The notes beneath the pieces were generated by a model that saw nothing but the letters and a program-made list of their open reading frames with translations, searched no databases and was not told where the DNA came from. Below are positions 53,395 to 64,000 of a stretch of DNA of 64,000 nt, in pieces. Source of the DNA: Zizania palustris (taxonomy: Eukaryota; Streptophyta; Magnoliopsida; Poales; Poaceae); contig JAAALK010000285.1 in NCBI GenBank assembly GCA_019279435.1, positions 31,714,371-31,778,370 on the forward strand, read 5' to 3'. A program made the translations under genes and the position numbers. Position 1 is the stretch's first letter; every line of letters begins with the position of its first letter.

Positions 53395-56110
53395 AAATAG
53401 GATACTATGAAAGGTTGCGGGCCTTACAAATTGAGGAGAACAACAGAAAGATGGAGAGATTGGGACTCCGTTCCTTGGCCACTTCTTTTAATAATAGCAA
53501 GGCAAATGAAAGTTCTCAAAAGCCAAACAAGCAAACAAACAAGAAAAATTCAGATGAGGGGTCAGATTGATCCGAATATCTTCCTGGAGCTGAAGAGGGC
53601 TAGGAAGATCAAGACGAATGTGTTAATACTAGCTTAGAAAAGGTCTCTTCTTAATCTTGATTGGGGTCAATTCATTATCCGATATAGATAGTTAGACTTA
53701 TTTTCATGCAAGTACTAATAACATATTTGACCCTTGTGTATTAGGAAACTAACAATAGCAAGAAGCGGGGTCGAGTATCCAATAAGAAGAAGACCAAGAT
53801 GCCTCTAGGTGGAACAAAAAGAGTGAGGGCAACTCCACGAAGCGAGACAGCTCCTGGAGTTTCAACAAGGTCTGGAAAAAATACAGCACCAACTTTGAAG
53901 AATATAGGACTGAGGAACAGTTAGATCCACAACCTAATAACATCAGTGTCGACACTGTTGTAGTACAAGGAAAAGAAGAACATGATCCACAACCTGTTTT
54001 GGACTGGTCTATTTTTGATGACCCGAGCAATACACATGAAGATGAGGTCCCAGAACAGTTAGAGGTTGCTCCTGAAGGCAAGTAAATGATCATGCTTTCT
54101 CACATTTTTTTATTTACATGGAATAATCTAATTATCTTAGTGACACATTTGTAGGTCAACAACATGCTCCAAGAAGCCAAGACCACCAACAAAGGGTACA
54201 TTGCTAGACAATATGACAAAAGCTTTGGGAAGAAGGTTGCCGATTCAAGTGGCTGCTGAGAACAAAAGACCAAAGAAGCATGTACAAGCTCCTAAGCTAT
54301 CTTCAGAGGCTAGAATTATCATTAGTTCCAACATACCTATCCTACCTCACTAGAAAGTGTCGACACTGTTGTAGTACAAGGAAAAGAAGAACATGATCCA
54401 CAACCTATTTTGGACTGGTCTATTTTTGATGACCCAAGCAATACACATGAAGATGAGGTCCCAGGACAGTTAGAGGTTGCTCCTGAAGGCAAGTAAATGA
54501 TCATGCTTTCTCACATTTTTTATTTACATGGAATAATCTAATTATCTTAGTGACACATTTGTAGGTCAACAACATGCTCCAAGAAGCCAAGACCACCAAC
54601 AAAGGGTACATTGCTGGACAATATGACAAAAGCTTTGGGAAGAAGGTTGCCGATTCAAGTGGCCGCTGAGAACAAAAGACCAAAGAAGCATGTACAAGCT
54701 CCTAAGCTATCCTCAGAGGCTAGAATTATCATTAGTTCCAACATACCTATCCTACCTCACTAGAAAAATTACAAGAATGATGGAACCCATATGAAAGAAT
54801 TCATGGGCAAGTTATCAGTAAGTCAATTTATACCTTCCATATCTATCTATTACCTTTCATAAGACATTGTATCAAATGCTAAAAGATAAATTCTAAGAGG
54901 GTACATGGTTGTTTGACTTCTCTAGACTAGGCTGGCAGTTGATGAAAATGATAAGCCAACAATAGAGGCATGCACCAATATACTCCAAACTGGGGTATGT
55001 TAGAGCAGATATTTGTTGAAGAAGAACTACTTCATCGGTGTACCGGCTAATGAAGTGAGTACAACTTCTCCTGTTTCGATTCTGACTGATGAGTAGTGGC
55101 TTGAACTCGTGGATAAGTGGTCTAGTGCAAAAGGGAAGGTATCATGTGTCAAAAGACAACAACTTTTCTATTTTCTATTTATTTTATCTTCAACTTACAT
55201 GTTTGCTTTATAGGAAGTTTCTGAGAAGAACAAGCGTAATCGTGGTAAGGTAAGGCACCATCAATCAACGGGATCTCGCAGCTACATCTCCCACTTGTAC
55301 GCCTATGTAAGTGCTAGCAATCTAGTACAATACATTGTTTTCTCTTATCATGTTTTAATCCATGTGCATCTTGTACCTTATGCACACTCAAATTAATTAC
55401 AGAGGGAGAAAAACAAGGACTGAGAAGTGGATGCAGTGGAGATGTTCAAGGAATGCCATACCAACAAGAAGAAGGGTATGACCGATGAGGTCCAGCAGAC
55501 AGTTGTAAGTGCCTACATATGATTCCTAGATGGGCTATGTGAATGTTTTATTACTACAATTTTAGTTTACTCTATCATTAATTAATTAGTCGTGCTGAAC
55601 TGCTGATAATATATTCAACTTCATAGTTAACTTAAGTCTCTAACACTTGACATTACCATCATGAAGCCATGCACTGTATAATTATGTTATACATTGTGCA
55701 CCTTTATGTTGTAGAGTATGATGGAAAATATGTTGGTCCAACCTGCTGAAGGTTTAGACACAGCAATATCTAGTACTGAAATTGTTTCAAGGGTTCTCTC
55801 ACAAACCAGTGTTGCCTCTATATTCCTCAAGAATGCTGGTCTTGAAACACCCGGAACAAAATCTGCTGCATCTTCTACAAGAGAAGCACAACTTCGGGAA
55901 CAACTTCAGGCCGAGAAGCAACGAGCTAATCTACTTCAACAAGAACTTGATACCCTGAAGAAGAAAGCAGAATAAACAGAAGAATCAATGGCTAAGACTC
56001 AAGAAGATGTGCTCAAGACCAAACAACAGATGGATGAGTTCAAGAAGAGACAAGAAGCTAGTGATTTGATCCTTCAGCGCATCTTGAGCCTAAACTCAGG
56101 TAATAGACAA
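53395..56110 (+). pseudogene. CACTA-associated Transposase_24-like gene (Ptta/En/Spm, PF03004 type), spliced, broken
   Basis: Exons in order: 53395-53570 (RLRALQIEENNRKMERLGL); about 53756-53940, a basic part (SKKRGRVSNKKKTKMP); an acidic part with DWSIFDDPSNTHEDEVPEQL; after an intron (donor near 54075, acceptor 54154) PPTKGTLLDNMTKALGRRLP; near 54766 KNYKNDGTHMKEFMGKLS; then WLELVDKWSSAKG, NKRNRGKVRHHQSTGSRSYI, VDAVEMFKECHTNKKKGMT; last exon 55715-55975 ending in a coiled coil (LREQLQAEKQRANLLQQELD). The last blocks are the recognised signature of the family. Stops and frame changes, plus an internal duplication, make it a pseudogene. It would bind element ends or assist the transposase; the main transposase is not in the window. 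Confidence 0.82.
53946..54766 (+). repeat. 411-bp tandem duplication containing an intron
   Basis: Unit 1 53946-54356, unit 2 54357-54766, both starting GTGTCGACACTGTTG and ending CCTCACTAGAAA. They differ at only a few positions and by one T in a T-run. Each holds an exon end, a whole intron and the next exon start. Confidence 0.95.
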
Positions 56111-56459
56111 ACTTAGTTTGTTTGTTACTGTACTGGCCAATTAATGTTTTTGTGATCTGGGGTCTGATGTGAACTTTTGGTCTGTAATGTTAACTTATTG
56201 GATCTGTCAACTGAGGTATGGATGTGAACTTGTGATTTATGATGTGAACTTGTGTTTGGAGATAATGGTTGCAGGAACAAGAAATTTGTCTTGTATGAAC
56301 ATTAATTTTGGAGTATGTATGAGCAATTAGTCTGTTTAGAATTGATATCTAAAGATTATGTAATGTCTAAAAATTTTGGAATGGAGGAATGGGACAAAAA
56401 CATATCTGAATTAGCATATCTGAATTCATCAATTTCTGTGATGAAAAACAAACGTCATT

Positions 56460-56985
56460 ATCAAATAGTGACACGTCATCACGCATGCAACGCCAGATCA
56501 TCGGACATGTGGCGCCATGTAATCGTACACGTGTCACCAAGTAATTGGCCACATGGTGCCACATCATCGGACATGTGTCGACATGTCATCGGGCATGTGG
56601 CGCCACGTCATCGGCCATGCGACGCCATGTCATCGCGCCATGCGGCGCCACATCATCGCGCTAGTGGCACCACGTCACTAGACGTGTGACGCCACGTCAT
56701 AGACACGTGGTGCCACATCTGCTCCCACGTGATGACATGTCAATGACAACGTGGCATCATGTGTCCACACGGTCTAAACTAGTTCAGTGACAATGGCCAA
56801 ATCGTCATGGTTGTAACCTTATCTGTGACGAAATAAGATAAATCATCACGGTGCAACATTTGTGACGCGTCATAGATGACGACCATGATTTCATCATAAG
56901 TTCGTCATAGATATGTGTCAGTGACGATATTGGTATTTACTATGACAAAAGTGATTCGTCTTTGATGTGGCTTTTTCTTGTAGTG
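56460..56985. repeat. CACTA subterminal repeats and right terminal inverted repeat
   Basis: Many direct and inverted copies of a short motif (ACATGTGGCGCCA and GTCATCGG variants, 56470-56770) followed by GTCATAGATGACG-type repeats (56800-56940). Such arrays near the ends are the usual binding sites for the element's own DNA-binding protein. The end is CTTGTAGTG. Confidence 0.85.
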
Positions 56986-58714
56986 GCATGAAGCACATTT
57001 GCATTTGACCTTGGGAAGGTTGAGAGAACATCAACTATATGCAAAGTATGAGAAGTGTGAATTTTGGTCATCTCAAGTGAAATTTTTGAGACACATTATT
57101 TCCGACAAAGGGATATCAGTAGATCCATCTACCGTTGAAGCAGTAACAAATTGGGTTCAACCTACATAAGTAATAGAGATTTGTAGTTTTCTGGGTTAGT
57201 TGGTTACTACCGTCGATTCATAGAGAATTTCTCCAAGATATCTAGACCCTTGACAAAGTTACTCCAGAAGGAAGAGAAATTCAATTGGACACCATAATAT
57301 GAAGAAACTTTTTATATTTTGAAGATAAAGCTAGTGTCAGCACCAGTATTAACTCTGCGAGATATCCACAGGGATTTTCATGTTTATTGTGATGCATCTC
57401 GCCAAGGACTAGGATGTGTTTTAATGCAATATGGAAAAGTGGTATCCTATGCATCTCGTCAACTGCGACCCCATGAGTTAAATTATCCTACTCATGATCT
57501 AGAATTAGCAGTAGTAGTTCATGTTTTGAAGATTTAGAGGCATTACCTAGTCGGTAACAGATGTGAAGTTTTCACGAACCATAAGAATTTAAAGTATATA
57601 TTCACTCAGCCAGACCTAAACCTCAGACAAAGAAGATGGTTGGAATTGATCGAGGACTATGATATGGGAATCCATTATGATCCGGGTATAGCAAATGTAG
57701 TAGCTGATGCCTTAAGTCGTAAAGGATATTGCAATGCCATTGTGTTGCAACAAGAAGCCCCAATGTTATGTCAAGAAATGGAGAGATTGAATCTAGGATT
57801 TACAACTTCAGCATATCTCGCCACATTAGAGGCAAGGCCAATGTAATAGATCAAATTCGTGAAGCACAGAAAAAAGATCTAGATATAACAGAAATAAAGA
57901 AGAATATGCGAAGAGGAAAAGCCACAGTATTTTCAGAAAATGAAATGGGAACCGTTTGGTTCGAAGACCATTTGTGTGTACTAGATAAGTCGAAAATAAA
58001 GAGTCTCATTCTTGAGGAAGCTCATGAGACGTTGTATTCAATCCACCTTGGAAGCACTAAAATGTATCAAGACTTAAAAGAGAAATATTGGTGGGTAAGC
58101 ATGAAACGAGAAATTGCTGACTATGTGTCTTTGTGTGATACTTGCTAGCAAGTTAAAGCATAACACCAAAGGCCAGCATGATTATTACAGCCCCTCAAGA
58201 TTCTTGAGTCGAAGTGGGAAGAAGTCAATGGATTTCATCACAGGTTTACCCAGAACTCAAGCTGGTTATGACTCCATATGGGTAGTCATTGATCATCTAA
58301 CAAAAGTGGCTCACTTCATTACAGTCAAGATGACTTACAGTGGACTTAGTCTAGCATAATTGTATATGACCAGGATAGTATGTTTGCATGGAGCTCCAAA
58401 GAAGATTGTTTCTGATAGAGGAAGTCAGTTTACCTCAATGTTTTGGAAGAATTTGCAAGAAGAACTTGGTACCCAATAGAATTTTAGTACTGCCTATCAT
58501 CCTTAGACTGATGGTCAGACAAAAAGAGTAAGCCAGATTCATGAAGACATTCTTTGATCCTGTACTCTGGATTTTGGAAATACTTGGAATAAAAGTTTGT
58601 CTTACGCCGAGTTTTCTTACAACAACAATTATAAGGCCAATTTGCAAATGTCATTGTTTGAAGCCTTGTATGATCGCAACTACATAACCCCTCTGCTTTG
58701 GGATCAGATAAGAG
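56986..58714 (+). pseudogene. Element H: decayed Ty3/Gypsy chromovirus RT, RNase H and integrase
   Basis: Begins at the CACTA junction inside RT (HLTLGRLREHQLYAKYEKC, VKFLRHIISDKGI), then frame changes near 57170-57240. RNase H: FHVYCDASRQGLGCVLMQ, VSYASRQLRPHELNYP, stop near 57537, IFTQPDLNLRQRRWLELIED, NVVADALSRK. Integrase: HETLYSIHLGSTKMYQDLKE, CDTC, MDFITGLPRTQAGYDS, SDRGSQF, TAYHP then a stop, and SYAEFSYNNNYKANL. Ends at the G insertion (AAGAG, 58710-58714). Related to F. The 5' half is left of the CACTA element and not in the window. Confidence 0.9.
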
Positions 58715-60843
58715 TGTTGGACCAGAAACGGCGACCAGAGGGGGGGTGAATGGGAGCTTTTAAAATTTTAGACTAAAATAGCCTTTTATTTTAATTTTGT
58801 CTTCTGCGGAAAAGGCTTCGATCACACCCTTTGAAGTTCTGGTTCGGAGGTATTTTACAGCTCCGAAAATAGGCTTCACAATGAGCAAAAGTTCGAAGCC
58901 AAGAAGACTTCGCTCCACCCACAAACCTGAAAATTCAGCTCTGCTAAGTCAATGCAGGCTCCGCAGACAGGGTGCCTTCACAAGAGCGGACCTCCCTCTG
59001 AGGACTTCGATCAGCTCTGCTAAGTTAGTGCAGGCTCAGCACACTGGTGCCTTTGAGCAGGCTTCACACTTCACCCTTCGCAAGAGCAGACTTCCCTCTG
59101 CAGACTTCGACCAAATACTCAGCAACAACAACTGGTGCTGGGCTTCGTACTTCGAAGGTCTAAATACACACTGAACATACTTCGCTAAGGACTTTGATAA
59201 GGGAAGAAAACGGACTTTGATCTAAGCCAACAACAGTGCTTCGCTAGTAATCAGAGAGGTCTAGCCTCAAGTTTACACAGAGCGAACAGACACTGAAAAA
59301 CTCACACTTCACTCGAACAGGCTTCTCACACACTTCTCGATAAAAGATTCAATGCACAAACTCAACACAAAAGAAGTGAGACACAGAGAGATCAAAACAT
59401 GCAGTGAAGTACGCATACAAGTTCAGGTAGTAAATGAAAACAGAATCAAAGCTTCATTGCTTGAACAAGGAACACAAAATGAACTCACAGACTGAATACA
59501 AAGTGTGTGGCGGCTAGCACAAGAGCTCAAAAATGACTGCTCAAAGTGTTGATGTGACATAGCTAGCCTCGACTATTTATAGGCACTATTCAGCCCTATG
59601 AATAGACTACTTTACCCCTAGGGTTTACACCGGTTTTGTCTCATCAGAACAGGGGGGTACAGATGGTAGTCTACTTTATTTGGAGGGTTCTTTTGTCAGC
59701 TTCGTAGAGGGGACAACACAGCTTTTGCAGAGCAGACGCGATTAGCCTTTGCAGTTTTGGACCCTTCTAAAGCCCCACTTCGCACGCGAGGGGTGCGGTA
59801 GCTTCAGTGAGAAGCCTTGAGCCTGATGGCCTTCGCTTCACCGAAGTCAGCCTTCGATACAGAGACAATTTTGAGCCAAAGACGTCAAAGCCCTTTGCCC
59901 TTCGCAGCTTCTCCCAGCTCGAACTCCGTCAGTCCGTGTACCGAAGCCATGCATGGCCAAAGTACCTCAAGTCAGCCTCACTCTGGAGCCAGCCTCACTC
60001 CGAAGTCAGCTTCACTCTAGAGCCAGCCTCACTCTGGAACCAGCCTCACTCCAAAGCCCCACCTTCAGAGTACCACCCTTCGAAGTCCCTCCTTCGTCCA
60101 AGGCCTCCGCATGAAGCATTCCATGAGCACTTCGTCGCAGTGTCTCTCCCCGAGCACACTCCTCAACGATCCTCACCCGGACCATGCCTTAGATGCACCT
60201 CGACTTCTGAGACCTTCATCGGGTATACCTTCGAGTGCCTCCCTCCGGAGCACACTTCGAACGCCTTGCCTCATTGTTGAGGACTTGGTCCACCATACTC
60301 CGAAGTCACTCTATTCGGAGTACCCTTCGAAGTGCCTCGCCTCCGAGGACTTTGTCTTAGAGTACCTTCACCCGGAGCCACACTCCGCACTTACTGCCTT
60401 CTCCTAGCGCACCTCGACCTGAGGTCCGAATTCGAACCCCTTCGCAGCCTTCGTGACGGAGCTCCCTGCTCCCCTGGCATCAAGCCTCTCGCTTGACCCA
60501 GGTTCACCTGCTACGAACCGTCAGTCGCCTCCGAAGTCACCTGCGCACCATAGATAGACAGACAAGTGTATCCAGTACCCCGGAGACCTCTCCGGGTAAA
60601 CAACCTCCGATACACACTCCAGTGTACCACCCAAAATACTGAACCCTTTGGTACAACCCAGTCATCATGTACTATCGAACCGCTCTGATTGGCACACTCC
60701 GCTGCAACAGCTGCAGCAAATAGAGCCCACCAAACCCTTCGATGAAACAACCTCCGAACCCCTTTGGAGGGACCCCTTTGAATCAGAGGGTAAAATATGT
60801 CAATCACTCATCGCAGACTCTGAAACCAACCCTTGGTTTCTCA
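58715..60843 (-). repeat. Element G 3' LTR (2129 bp)
   Basis: TGTTGGACCAGAAACGG at 58715 to GGTTTCTCA at 60843 (inverse of TGAGAAACC). TATA box TATAAATA on the minus strand at 59574-59581. The plus-left 800 bp and 59750-60500 are rich in TTCGAAG/CTTCG. Long frames such as 59807-60280 are Ser/Pro/His-rich reads of these repeats and are not called genes. Confidence 0.9.
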
Positions 60844-61915
60844 ATCTCCCCCTTGATGAGTGCATTGACAACAAATTTCAAGTTCAAGAAAATTTGAAAA
60901 ATTTCAGCACACAAGTGACCATAAAAACTCAGAAACGAGCCAAATCATGTCACTTGACAAAAGAATTTTCCTCCCCATTTTCGAAAGAATAAAAGCTCCT
61001 TCGGCAAATCTTCCCTTTGTAAGATAAAAACTCCCCCTTGCTACAGAGAACTCAAAAATTTCTCCCCCTTTGGCAATGCAAGCATCAAGGAGCATTCAAA
61101 AGATGCAAAGCTTCGAGATGAGCAGAATTGCAAAGACATATAAAGCAAAAATATGGCAACATTAATACCAATTTTTCATGTGCTCGGCTCAATTTAACAT
61201 TCTCTAAAAAACATGATGACAACATGTGATTTTATCATTTTGAAATAAAAGCATCACCACTCAATCAAGGTAACTCGACAAGTAAAAGCAGGGACTGCGC
61301 AAAGCTAGTCAATTTCTACTCTAGACAGACAAGTCCAGGTCAAGTGGAGTTATTTGTTGATCTTTTCAGAATGTCCAATCAGGCCAAGCCTAGGCATGAA
61401 AACCATCAGAAGCTTAAGGCATTGATTTTGGCATACACTACACTATCCCAGTTCAGACCAATGTGCAACGATAAGCAGTCTAGAATAGAGTAGTGCGACA
61501 AACAAACCCACCTGGATCTTTTTCGCTTGTATCATGCAAATCAAGGATTTTTGAATTTTTTAATTAAGTGAACAAATTGTTTAGCACTTGATGAATATCC
61601 ATGAATACAAATTTTTTTTCAAGTTGCAATGTTTAGCATCCAAAGAAAAGGTATCTTGCTATCAAGAAGATAAAAGATAGCTAAAGTAGTCCTGCCTAAA
61701 CATGCTAGATTCAAGACTAAGCAGTGAGCATGATTTGATTTTGGAAATAAAAATCATGCACATAATGTTTCAGACATATTAAAGAGAGCTGAGCTGACAT
61801 GATTTCATGAATTAAAATCAAGCATATATGTGCAAAAGATGTAAATGCAATTTCATACAAAATGAGCATATGCAGGATAATCAAAACTGCTCCCCCTCAC
61901 AAAATGCTGTAAGGG
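60844..61915 (-). other. Element G polypurine tract and 3' untranslated region
   Basis: CAAGGGGGAGAT (minus, 60844-60855) next to the LTR; further purine motifs AAGGGGGAG near 61030 and 61062. A block at about 61330-61520 matches the D/E 3' regions. No gene. Confidence 0.82.
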
Positions 61916-63400
61916 TGACAAACACCAAGTTCCCCATGCAAGTAGGCAAAACGAGAAGCACCGAGGGGTTTTGTGAAAATATCGGCTAGCTGGTGTTGGG
62001 TATCAACATATTGAAGTTCAATATCACCCTTCTCATTATGATCTCTGAGAAAATGATATCACACATCAATGTGTTTGGTTCTGGAATGCTGAACTGGGTT
62101 GTTTGCAATACAAATAGCACTAGTGTTATCACAGAAAAGTGGAACACTCTTATAATCTAACCCAAAATCCCGCAAAGTGGAAACCATCCACAAAATTTGA
62201 GAGCAACAGCTAGCTGCAGCAACATATTCATCCTCGGCCGTCGATTGTGCAACACTAGACTATTTGCGGGAAGACCAGCAAACCAATGAAGTACCCAGAA
62301 AATGACAAGTACTAGAGGTACTTTTCCTATCAATTCTACACCCAGCAAAGTCCGCATCGGAATAATCTCGAAGACACAAAGAAGAAGACGCAGAATACCA
62401 AATGCCAAATTCAAGGGTATGTTTGAGATACCTGAGAATGCGCTTTACCGCTTGGCGGTGCGAAGCACGAGGTGAAGCCTGAAAACAAGCGCACGGACAC
62501 ACTGCAAAGTGTATGTCTGGCCTCGTAGCAGTCAAGTAGAGGAGGGAGCCGATCATGCTTCGGAACTCCTTCTGATCTACGGCTTCTCCATCTTCGTCAG
62601 GATCCAATGCTACAGATGTAGCCATTGGAGTGGCGAGTGGCTTTGCATCAGCCATGTCGAACTTCTTGAGCAGGTCCTTGGTGTACTTCGTCTGGTGGAT
62701 GAAAGTACCTTGTTTGCTTTGCTTAATTTGCAAACCAAGGAAAAAAGTGAGTTCACCCATCATGGAAATCTCGAACTCCCTACTCATGGTATCTGCAAAC
62801 TCGGCAACCAAAGCATGAGAAGAGCCACCAAAGATGATGTCATCCACATAAATCTGTACTAGGAGGAAATCTTTGCCATGCTTGAGAGTGAACAGGATTT
62901 TATCAACAGATCCCATCAAATACCCCCGCTCAAGCAGAAAAGACTTAAGTCTATCATACCATGCCCGAGGGGCCTACTTGAGTTCATAAAGAGCATTATG
63001 AAGTTTAAGGACTTTATGTGGGTATTTAGGGTTCTCAAAACCAGGGGTTGTTTTACATAATCATCTTCGCCTATGAAACCATTAAGAAAAGCACTTTTGA
63101 CATCCATTTGATAGAGTTTGAAACAACGGGATGTCGCAAATGCAAGTAGAATCCTAATGGCCTCAAGACGAGCAACAGGTGCAAAAGTTTCAGTAAAATC
63201 AATCCCTTCTAATTGAGAATAACCCTGAGCTACAAGTCTAGCCTTGTTTCTAACTACAGTCTCATCCTCCCCTTGTTTGTTTTTGAAAATCCATTTTGTT
63301 CTAATGAAATGAACATTTGGTGGAGGATCAACTAAAGTCCAGACTTGGTTTCTCTCAAAATTTTCAAGTTCTTCATGCATGGCATTGATTCAACAAGAAA
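61916..63400 (-). pseudogene. Element G reverse transcriptase and RNase H, broken
   Basis: Minus strand: ELENFERNQVWTLVDPPP, WIFKNKQGEDETV, NKARLVAQGYSQLEG, FAPVARLEAIRILLA, QMDVKSAFLNGFIGE, then a frame change near 62990. From 62919: MGSVDKILFTLKHG, active site VQIYVDDIIFGGSS, FFLGLQIKQSKQGTFIHQTK, LYLTATRPDIHFA, RASHRQAVKRILRYL, RNase H DADFAGCRIDRKSTS, EYVAAASCC, FCDNTSAI and ADIFTKPL near 61960. A stop near 62262 (CWSSRK) and a stop near 62060 break RNase H. Confidence 0.9.
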
Positions 63401-64000
63401 CAGAAAGTGCATGACTAACATCTAAGGGCTCGAAAGAAGCAACAAAAACGGAATCAATGAAATGAGAATGAGAACATGTTACCCTTTGATCAAGCTCACC
63501 AATGATCTGCTCGGGAGGATGCATCCTTTGAACATGGTGAGGAGCCTCGCGGCGGGATGCAATCTCCCCCTCAACTTGTGCGTTGGAGTGGTCCAAGATG
63601 ACCGATGTCGAGGTAGTTGCTTTGGGACCTTGTGCCGAAGTGGTCGAAGCGGGGTCGGCTTCAGGGTTGATGTCGAGGGTAGTAGGGGTTCATCCTCGAA
63701 ATCTCCGAGATCTTCTTCTTCGACGATAATTTGTTCCATGTCGTGTTCATTTGCCTATTCAAGAGTATAACTAACAGAGGGGGTTGATTCATCAAAAGTC
63801 ACATCACATGACTCGATGACAGTGTTAGTCTCTAAATTATAAACACGATAAGAATGACCATGTGTAGTGTAACCCAAAAAGATCCCGTCAGAAGAACACG
63901 ACTCAAATTTGTCCAAATTACCACGTTTTAGGATAAAGCAACGACAACCAAAAACTCGAAGATGAGTAACCTTGGGCTGTCTCCCAAAATGTAGCTCATA
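63401..64000 (-). pseudogene. Element G integrase C-terminus and linker, broken, cut by the window end
   Basis: Minus strand from the edge: FGRQPKVTHLRVFGCRCFIL, GNLDKFES, SDGIFLGYTTHGHSYRVYNL, CDVTFDESTP, a stop near 63757, then an acidic Pro-rich linker with frame changes and VFVASFEPLDVSHALS. Same block order as D and E. Confidence 0.88.

Larger units (their letters stand above)
52604..56985 (+). mobile_element. CACTA (En/Spm) DNA transposon, right part
   Basis: Right end reads CTTTTTCTTGTAGTG at 56971-56985, the inverse of the CACTACAAGAAAAAG terminus of grass CACTA elements. Subterminal repeats precede it and a Transposase_24-type spliced gene lies inside. A 3-bp duplication would be GCA (56986-56988). 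The left end is not in the window; F probably split this element at 52603, which is an inference. 52604-53390 has no clear gene: 52715-52975 is C-rich (repeated GCCCTCCA) and may be leader or first exon. Confidence 0.82.
58715..64000 (-). mobile_element. Element G: Ty1/Copia SIRE/Opie-like retrotransposon, 3' half
   Basis: Minus-strand element running past the window end. 3' LTR 58715-60843, polypurine tract 60844-60855, 3' untranslated region to about 61900, then RNase H, RT and the integrase end. Left target site AAGAG 58710-58714; its partner is outside. A different family from D/E, but with similar U5 end (CCCCCCCTCTGGTCGC) and a shared 3' untranslated block. Confidence 0.92.

Noticed and set aside
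59807..60407. Ser/Pro/His-rich frames that look like secreted or structural proteins
   Set aside because: They lie in the G LTR and reflect CTTCG and CTCACTC repeats; they also oppose the LTR's own orientation.

Overview
The window is a block of nested plant transposable elements with no recognisable host gene. Ty1/Copia elements of the SIRE/Opie type, Ty3/Gypsy elements of the Tat and Tekay-like chromovirus types, and a CACTA (En/Spm) element with a Transposase_24-like spliced gene together suggest a repeat-rich grass genome. The species cannot be named from sequence alone. No tRNA, rRNA or CRISPR was seen.

Most junctions were resolved to the base through terminal TG..CA ends and target-site duplications (TSDs). 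The oldest layer is a decayed Gypsy chromovirus H (+ strand, 56986-58714). A CACTA element ends in it at 56985, and Copia element G (- strand, 58715 to beyond the window end) is inserted in its integrase with left target site AAGAG. Gypsy chromovirus F (- strand, 33014-52603 plus 1-40) lies next to, and probably inside, the CACTA element. F is interrupted twice: by Gypsy/Tat element B (+ strand, 41-33013, TSD ATCCT/ATCGT) in its integrase, and by Copia element E (+ strand, 36186-47356, TSD CCTCC) inside its Gag zinc knuckle. B carries three further insertions: A (- strand, 148-3268, TSD GATAA/GACAA) in its 5' LTR, Copia D (+ strand, 9984-21275, TSD CTTCG) in its 3' internal region, and C (- strand, 25733-32986, TSD ATGTT) in its 3' LTR. 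With the inserts removed, B is about 11.3 kb with two 495-bp LTRs.

B has the layout of an autonomous Tat element: gag, protease, reverse transcriptase, RNase H, a second (archaeal-type) RNase H and integrase. Between pol and the 3' LTR it carries an antisense, intron-containing gene. C is about 7.25 kb and has LTRs, a primer-binding region and a polypurine tract of the same kind as B, but no gag-pol. Its only gene is a diverged, better-preserved homologue of B's antisense gene, with its own TATA box and three introns at matching places. A is a deleted relative of C. D and E are two members of one Copia family with two-zinc-knuckle Gag proteins. D has lost its primer-binding site and the start of gag, and carries a chimeric, duplicated 3' untranslated region. 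All coding regions except parts of C's antisense gene and parts of E are broken by stops or frameshifts, many of them C-to-T changes.

Points worth a second look are the pol-less element C with its spliced antisense gene, the TTCGAAG/GCTTCG motif enrichment shared by unrelated families, the mosaic 3' region of D, a non-coding block conserved between D/E and G, and LTR minisatellites whose copy number differs between the two LTRs of one element.
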